Origin: an uncultured beta proteobacterium
GTDB lineage: Bacteria; Pseudomonadota; Gammaproteobacteria; Burkholderiales; Rhodocyclaceae
Reading direction: 5' to 3'
Length of the DNA stretch: 64,000 nt
Assembly: GCA_903886975.1 (NCBI GenBank)
Contig: CAISOB010000015.1
Location: 27,870 to 91,869, forward strand
Below the pieces are notes generated by a model that searched no databases, was not told where the DNA came from, and saw only the letters and a list, made by a program, of their open reading frames with translations. Below are positions 59,911 to 64,000 of the stretch, in pieces. Position 1 is the first letter of the stretch, and every line of letters starts with the position of its first letter. Position numbers and translations under genes: made by a program.

Positions 59911-60318
59911 ATGAGATTACTGATTGCGGCCGTCCTGTTATTGGCCAGCGCTTCGGGCGGCGGCGCGACGATCTACGAATGCCGCGCTTACAACGGGTCG
60001 TCTTTTTTTTCCGAAGATTCTTGTGCGGAACACAAGGCGGTCGGGGTGTTTTTGCACACAGTCCCCGACGGGATGACATTCGATCAGCAGGTGAATATCG
60101 TCACCGAAGGACAAAAGCGGAAAGCGGCGAATGCCAAACAGGAAGATTCGGAACGAACCCGGCAAGGGGAATGCGGCCAGATCGACCGAGAGTTGAAGGA
60201 TCTGCAAACGAAATATGCGAGCTGGCAGTATTTCCCGATTGAGCAGGTGAATGCCGATCAGGGACGAGAGAAAGATCTAAAGGCCAAGCGCTCGCATTTT
60301 CATTGCAATTCCCAATGA
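59911..60318 (+). CDS. Hypothetical exported protein (DUF4124-like)
   Basis: This 135-residue protein has a signal peptide of about 19 residues ending SGGGA. The mature N-terminus ATIYECRAYNGSSFFSEDSC resembles DUF4124-type domains (IYKCxDxxGxxxFSDxPC) with two Cys. The rest is charged and probably helical, ending CNSQ. It stands alone after the RidA gene. Function unknown. Confidence 0.65.
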   Translation: MRLLIAAVLLLASASGGGATIYECRAYNGSSFFSEDSCAEHKAVGVFLHTVPDGMTFDQQVNIVTEGQKRKAANAKQEDSERTRQGECGQIDRELKDLQTKYASWQYFPIEQVNADQGREKDLKAKRSHFHCNSQ

Positions 60319-60375
60319 AGTGCAGTCGCCGGCGCTGCGACTGCCAGTCTGAGAAAGGATGCGCGCGAAACGGGG

Positions 60376-60576
60376 TCAAGGGGTCTTGAGCGGATATTTC
60401 GCGTTGCCCGCAGCACTTGTGTCGCTTGGACCGGCCTGCTCCGGATCTGGGTCTGGCGTGGCCGCAGCGTTGCCCGCCTTTATCTCCGCAAGATTGATCG
60501 GCGTCCAGCGGCAGCAAGCGACACTTACAGGTCGGCGCAACTGGCCTCGGCCGGTTGGTTTGCCGTCGTTCGTCAT
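60376..60576 (-). CDS. Possible small protein with a clear ribosome-binding site
   Basis: A 66-residue frame from ATG 60576 is preceded by AAGGAG at seven bases. It begins MTNDGKPTGRGQLRRPVS and contains VACCRWTPINLAE, then a Pro/Ala/Asp-rich tail. It has no signal peptide. The strong ribosome-binding site is the main support; the family is unknown. Confidence 0.45.
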   Translation of the reverse strand: MTNDGKPTGRGQLRRPVSVACCRWTPINLAEIKAGNAAATPDPDPEQAGPSDTSAAGNAKYPLKTP

Positions 60577-60799
60577 CGCTGGTTCTCCTTCGCGCAAGAG
60601 TACGAGCTGCCATCGTAAGGAGTGCGAAGTCTGCGGAATATACGCGGGCACGAGTATTCATCTGCCCGGATACCGGTAGGTACGCATTTTTGGGGTGCTT
60701 CGGCGGTCCGGCGCTGGCAAGTTCTTCGGTTTATGCATAAACTGTCAATCGATGATGCCAAACGAATGGCATGAGGAAAGTGAAATCCGGGGGAGATTC

Positions 60800-61447
60800 A
60801 TGAAGGTTCGCGTTCTGCTCGCTGATGACCATCAATTGCTTCGTGAGGCTCTGCGAGCGTTGCTCGAGAAGGAAGCGAGCCTCGAAATCGTCGCCGAAAC
60901 GGGCGACAGGCTCGAGGTTGTGGCGCTCGCCCGGCAAACGCGCGCCGATGTCGTGTGCATGGATATCAACATGCCCGGAATGAACGGCATTGAAACCACC
61001 AGGCGCCTGCTCGGCGTTTGTCCGGAAATCAAGGTGATCGCCCTTTCGGCATTGACTGACCAGCGTTATGTCCTTGACATGATCGATGCCGGGGCTTCGG
61101 CCTACGTGACCAAGGCCGCGGCCAGCGATGAACTGCTGCATGCCATCAAGGCGGTGCGCAGCGGCAAGAATTATTTCTGCGCCGATGCGGCCGGCGCGCT
61201 AATGACCGCGCTGCTCGTCAAGAACGGCAAACAGGATCAGGGTGGCGCCGCGAGTCTCGGTGCCCGCGAACGCCAGGTGCTGCAACTGGTGGCCGAAGGG
61301 CATTCGTCGCCACGCATTTCCGAGCTGCTTCACATCTCGCCGGCGACGGTCGAGGTGCACCGGCGCAACATCATGCGCAAGCTCGATTTGCACAGTGTTG
61401 CCGAGCTGACCAAGCTGGCTGTCCGCTACGGCCTGACCTCGGGTTGA
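60800..61447 (+). CDS. LuxR/NarL-family response regulator
   Basis: This 215-residue regulator starts at ATG 60800, which has GGGGGAG before it. Receiver domain (about 1-120) with Asp9/Asp10, phospho-acceptor Asp55 (VVCMDINMPGMNG) and Lys105 (AYVTKAAASD). C-terminal LuxR helix-turn-helix (about 150-210; LGARERQVLQLVAEGHSSPR, then TVEVHRRNIMRKLDL). No sensor kinase gene is adjacent. A candidate small RNA lies 80 bases downstream. Confidence 0.93.
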   Translation: MKVRVLLADDHQLLREALRALLEKEASLEIVAETGDRLEVVALARQTRADVVCMDINMPGMNGIETTRRLLGVCPEIKVIALSALTDQRYVLDMIDAGASAYVTKAAASDELLHAIKAVRSGKNYFCADAAGALMTALLVKNGKQDQGGAASLGARERQVLQLVAEGHSSPRISELLHISPATVEVHRRNIMRKLDLHSVAELTKLAVRYGLTSG

Positions 61448-61475
61448 GGGTCCTCGCGGGCCACCCGTTAATCAA

Positions 61476-61495
61476 AATACCTGTTTACCGGTATT
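61476..61495. promoter_or_regulatory. Inverted repeat upstream of the small-RNA candidate
   Basis: AATACC (61476-61481) and GGTATT (61490-61495) form a 20-bp dyad just before a possible promoter (TTGCCG at 61494-61499, 16 bases, TAGAGT at 61516-61521). It could be an operator for a DNA-binding protein, for example the adjacent LuxR-type regulator. Weak evidence. Confidence 0.35.
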
Positions 61496-61527
61496 GCCGC
61501 TGCGCCGGGGGGCGCTAGAGTGATATC

Positions 61528-61618
61528 CATATTGCATATCGTGCATGGATCTACTCCTCCTGTCTCGGCGCCCCCCGAGACTTTTATCCCCGCCGCTCAC
61601 GCTGGCGGGGTTTTTTTT
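61528..61618 (+). ncRNA. Candidate small RNA with anti-Shine-Dalgarno stretch
   Basis: Between two coding genes lies a roughly 90-nt unit. It has an unpaired pyrimidine stretch ACTCCTCCTG (61553-61562) that is complementary to ribosome-binding sites, a 7-bp hairpin GTCTCGG/CCGAGAC with a C-rich loop CGCCCC (61562-61581), and then a strong terminator (CCCCGCC/GGCGGGG and eight T). A longer 10-bp inverted repeat CGGGGGGCGC/GCGCCCCCCG (61506-61515, 61568-61577) offers an alternative fold. It could instead be the 3' end of the response-regulator mRNA. Confidence 0.5.
61588..61618 (+). terminator. Strong Rho-independent terminator
   Basis: CCCCGCC / GGCGGGG (61588-61594, 61604-61610) is followed by eight T residues. 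It ends either the candidate small RNA or the response-regulator transcript, and isolates the HAD phosphatase gene downstream. Confidence 0.93.
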
Positions 61619-61776
61619 CCACGATCCGGACCGTCTTTCGCCGGGTGGCAATTACGGCGCCGGGAACCGATGCGCGCGGCACCGCGGGAAGAGCGCATTT
61701 GACTGTTACGAAGGGCTAAGGGATACTCCGGGCATGTCTTGCCTGCCCAGTTGGCCCCGATCCGTCTCTGCCCGCC

Positions 61777-62628
61777 GTGACCCGTCAAACCCCTGAAGTT
61801 TCCCTCATCCATCTCGACCACGTTCCCGACATCAGGCTCATTGCCTGCGACATGGATGGCACACTGCTCGATGACGAGCATGCGATCCACGACGATTTCT
61901 GGCCCCTGATCGATGAATTGCACGCCCGCGGCGTGATCTTTTGTCCGGCCAGCGGCCGGCAATATTACAGCCTGCTCGAGCGCTTCACGCCGATTTCCGA
62001 CGAATTGATCTTCATCGCTGAAAACGGCACTTACGTGATGCAAAAAGGGATCGAACTGAGTTCCGATTGCCTGGCCAGCGAAGCGGCCAGGGATCTCATC
62101 CGCGTCTATCAGGACTTGAAGCGCAGCGAGACGGATGTCGGCGCTGTGCTGTGCGGCAAGCGCTCTGCCTACATCGAGAAGAGCCCGCCGGAATTTCTCG
62201 CCGAGGCGCTCAAGTATTATCAGCGGCTCGAGATCGTCGACGATCTCTTGACTGTCGAAGACGATTTTCTCAAGGTGGCCTTATTTACCTTCAGGTCATC
62301 GGAACGCGTGATCTATCCTGCTTTGACGCGTTTTTGGCACAGCCATCAGGTGGTCGTTTCCGGCGCCCACTGGCTCGACGTCATGTCGCCGCAGGCGAAC
62401 AAGGGAGCGGGCCTGCGGCACATTCAGGAGAAGCTGCAGATCACGCGCGATCAAACGATGGTTTTCGGCGACTTTCTCAACGACCTCGAGATGATGGACG
62501 AAGCCACTTATTCTTTCGCGATGGCCAATGCGCATCCGCTTCTGAAAGAACGCGCCAGCTTCCTTTCGCCGGGAAACGCCGACAACGGCGTCGTGCGCAC
62601 CATCAAATCCGTATTCGGGATCGCCTAG
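61777..62628 (+). CDS. Cof-type HAD-IIB family phosphatase
   Basis: This 283-residue phosphatase starts at GTG 61777. Motif I DMDGTLLDDEH with Asp25/Asp27, motif II FCPASGRQYYSL (Ser), motif III Lys in SPQANKGAGLRHIQEKL, motif IV GDFLNDLEMM (about 229-238) and a C2-type cap of about 120 residues mark the Cof/YidA group, which dephosphorylate sugar phosphates, FMN or pyridoxal phosphate. The start is the least certain point; no good ribosome-binding site is seen. Confidence 0.88.
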   Translation: MTRQTPEVSLIHLDHVPDIRLIACDMDGTLLDDEHAIHDDFWPLIDELHARGVIFCPASGRQYYSLLERFTPISDELIFIAENGTYVMQKGIELSSDCLASEAARDLIRVYQDLKRSETDVGAVLCGKRSAYIEKSPPEFLAEALKYYQRLEIVDDLLTVEDDFLKVALFTFRSSERVIYPALTRFWHSHQVVVSGAHWLDVMSPQANKGAGLRHIQEKLQITRDQTMVFGDFLNDLEMMDEATYSFAMANAHPLLKERASFLSPGNADNGVVRTIKSVFGIA

Positions 62629-62634
62629 CCGCAC

Positions 62635-63492
62635 ATGCGCTACCTTGTCATCGTCACCATTCTTTGGGCGTTTTCATTCAGCCTGATCGGGCAATACCTG
62701 GCAGGCCAGGTCGATAGTGACTTCGCGGTGCTGGTGCGCGTGCTCATCGCCTGTGCGGTATTCGTGCCTTTCACCCTGTGGCGCGGTTTGCCGAGCCGCC
62801 TCCTGGCGGGGTTTTGGCTGGCCGGCGCCCTGCAATTCGGCGTCACTTATCTTTGTCTTTACCGCAGCTTTAGCGTGCTCACGGTCCCCGAAGTCCTGCT
62901 GTTCACGGTACTGACGCCGATTTACGTGACGCTCTTCGACGATGCGCTGGCGCGTCGTTTCAATCCTTGGGCATTGGTGGCCGCGGCGGTCGCCGTAGTC
63001 GGCGGCATCATTATTCGCTTCAAGAAGATCGAAGGCGACTACCTGCTCGGCTTCCTGCTTCTTCAACTTGCCAACGCCACGTTCGCCGCAGGTCAGGTGC
63101 TGTGCCGCCGCCTGCTGCTGCGCTATCCGACGGGCCAGCCGTTGTACCGCTTCTTCGGCCATTTCTTTCTCGGCGCACTGCTCCTCGCGCTTCCATCCTT
63201 CCTGCTTTTCGGCGATGCGGGCCGGCTGCCGCAGACCGCTGTGCAGTGGGGCGTGCTGGCGTGGATGGGGCTGTTCGCCACGGCCCTGGGAATGTTCTGG
63301 TGGGTCAAGGGCAGCACCGAGGTCGACGCCGGCGCGCTGGCGGTGATGAACGAGTTGCATGTGCCGGCCGGGCTGCTGGTGAACGTCCTGATCTGGAACC
63401 GCAATGCCGACCTGCGCAGCCTGGCGCTCGGCGCCACGGTGATTCTCGCCTCGCTGTGGATTAATCGGCTGGGGCGCCAGCGGACCTGCTGA
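62635..63492 (+). CDS. EamA/DMT-family membrane transporter
   Basis: This 285-residue protein with about ten membrane helices in two EamA repeats (about 1-133 and 140-280) starts 6 bases after the HAD gene, so the two are co-transcribed. The layout TILWAFSFSLIGQYLAG at the N-terminus and WMGLFATALGMFWWVKGSTE in the second half fit drug/metabolite exporters such as the YedA/RhaT-like carboxylate or amino acid exporters. Substrate unknown. Confidence 0.88.
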   Translation: MRYLVIVTILWAFSFSLIGQYLAGQVDSDFAVLVRVLIACAVFVPFTLWRGLPSRLLAGFWLAGALQFGVTYLCLYRSFSVLTVPEVLLFTVLTPIYVTLFDDALARRFNPWALVAAAVAVVGGIIIRFKKIEGDYLLGFLLLQLANATFAAGQVLCRRLLLRYPTGQPLYRFFGHFFLGALLLALPSFLLFGDAGRLPQTAVQWGVLAWMGLFATALGMFWWVKGSTEVDAGALAVMNELHVPAGLLVNVLIWNRNADLRSLALGATVILASLWINRLGRQRTC

Positions 63493-63723
63493 GAGACCGG
63501 ACGCTGCAAGCGCGGCAAAGACCGGCTGTATTCAGACGTGCGCTGCAACTTCTGTTTGGCGCGCCGGCTGCCGCCGCCCTGGCCGGTATCTTTCCCGTGC
63601 TCGACCGAATGATCGGTCCCTGAAGCGCCGTTCCGAGGCATCGCCGTGCAGCCTCATGACACTGGCGTTCCGCTCTGCTAATTGCCTAGAGGGCGGGGCA
63701 GGAATTCTTTAACGAATATGCAT
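63493..63723. other. Intergenic region without a supported gene
   Basis: From the transporter stop to the promoter at 63724 no gene is supported. Short frames exist but have no start signals. The base composition turns clearly AT-richer from about 63700, in contrast to the rest of the window. Confidence 0.5.
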
Positions 63724-63752
63724 TTGACATTTTTGGGAATTTTCTGTACAAC
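63724..63752 (+). promoter_or_regulatory. Near-consensus sigma-70 promoter
   Basis: TTGACA (63724-63729), a 17-base spacer and TACAAC (63747-63752) lie in an AT-rich stretch about 110 bases ahead of the type V secretion gene. The consensus -35 and ideal spacing make it one of the best promoters in the window. Confidence 0.65.
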
Positions 63753-63860
63753 CCCATGAATGTTGGAGTATTCCTTTAGCATATATATTTCAGATCGGAC
63801 CTTGGCACCGCGCGCCAGCGCTTGCCTCGATCGACGCGCTGTGGATCGCCACGGAGCGTC

Positions 63861-64000
63861 ATGAAGCGTCATGCCGCGATGAACCGCATCTACCGTCTGG
63901 TGTGGAGCGTGGTGCACGAGGCCTGGCTGGCCGTTGCGGAGATTGCGCGCGGGAGAGGAAAGGCGACCGGCAAAAGGCTGCTGCTTTCCGTGTGCCTCGG
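63861..64000 (+). CDS. Start of a type V secretion (autotransporter/haemagglutinin-like) protein with extended signal peptide
   Basis: The frame opens at ATG 63861 (GGAG four to seven bases upstream) or more typically at ATG 63879, and runs off the right edge. From 63879 it reads MNRIYRLVWSVVHEAWLAVA then EIARGRGK, the ESPR motif (extended signal peptide region) that marks large autotransporters, trimeric adhesins and TpsA exoproteins. A basic stretch (KATGKRL) and a hydrophobic core (LLLSVCL) follow, as in these signal peptides. The passenger lies outside the window. Confidence 0.85.
   Translation, partial: MKRHAAMNRIYRLVWSVVHEAWLAVAEIARGRGKATGKRLLLSVCL

Overview
The window is chromosomal DNA of a high-GC betaproteobacterium. 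The best fit is the Rhodocyclales/Azoarcus-like or Nitrosomonadales-like part of the class; this is inferred from gene content, not from a search. Supporting signs are a one-piece tmRNA whose tag reads ANDERFALAA, the gene order gyrA-pheA-hisC-tyrA-aroA/cmk-rpsA-ihfB-lapA-lapB-hldE1-hldD-cysM, an aroA-cmk gene fusion, and the set ubiG/ompA, ftsK/lolA/rarA/serS and trxB.

Left part (1-12.5 kb, mixed accessory and core): the end of an SDR oxidoreductase, a stand-alone SUMT (sirohaem/cobalamin branch), an unknown acidic protein, an AAT-family amino-acid permease, an exported YtcJ-like amidohydrolase, a potassium locus (kup plus a KdpE response regulator and a KdpD-like kinase lacking the usual N-terminal half), a DUF1003 membrane protein, and an enolase-superfamily acid-sugar dehydratase.

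Catabolic island (12.5-18.6 kb): an RpiR-type repressor diverges from a five-gene operon (class V aminotransferase, dicarboxylate/amino-acid:cation symporter, two-subunit aconitase-like hydro-lyase, RraA/HMG-aldolase-like protein). A near-consensus promoter is followed directly by three copies of a TTACAACAT-type word, and a fourth lies in front of the repressor gene. The genes fit import, transamination, hydration and aldol cleavage of an unusual acidic amino acid. This is the most interesting candidate for an undescribed system here.

Core block (18.6-42.7 kb): skp-like, ssrA (tmRNA), ubiG, ompA and mtaD on the minus strand. On the plus strand follow gyrA and the aromatic amino acid/histidine genes, the AroA-Cmk fusion, S1, IHF-beta, LapA/LapB, heptose genes, cysM, a PolB-like exonuclease, nadE next to a PII gene, a DUF4337 protein and an unusual exported Ppx/GppA-like protein. 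An Smr protein lies convergently.

Metal locus and insertion (42.8-49.5 kb): a threonine aldolase whose stop codon lies inside the 4-bp target duplication of an IS5-family element, then a minus-strand metal (probably zinc) uptake cluster. The cluster holds an ABC permease, a binding protein, an outer-membrane barrel, a lipoprotein and two paralogous small exported Cys/His proteins, but no ATPase.

Right part (49.6-64 kb): trxB, a Crp/Fnr regulator, ftsK-lolA-rarA-serS, a second diverged copy of the serS tail, mltF, tRNA-Ser(CGA), a RidA protein, a LuxR-type response regulator, a candidate small RNA with an anti-Shine-Dalgarno stretch and a strong terminator, a Cof-like HAD phosphatase, and an EamA transporter. 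At the very end is the start of a type V secretion protein with an extended signal peptide.
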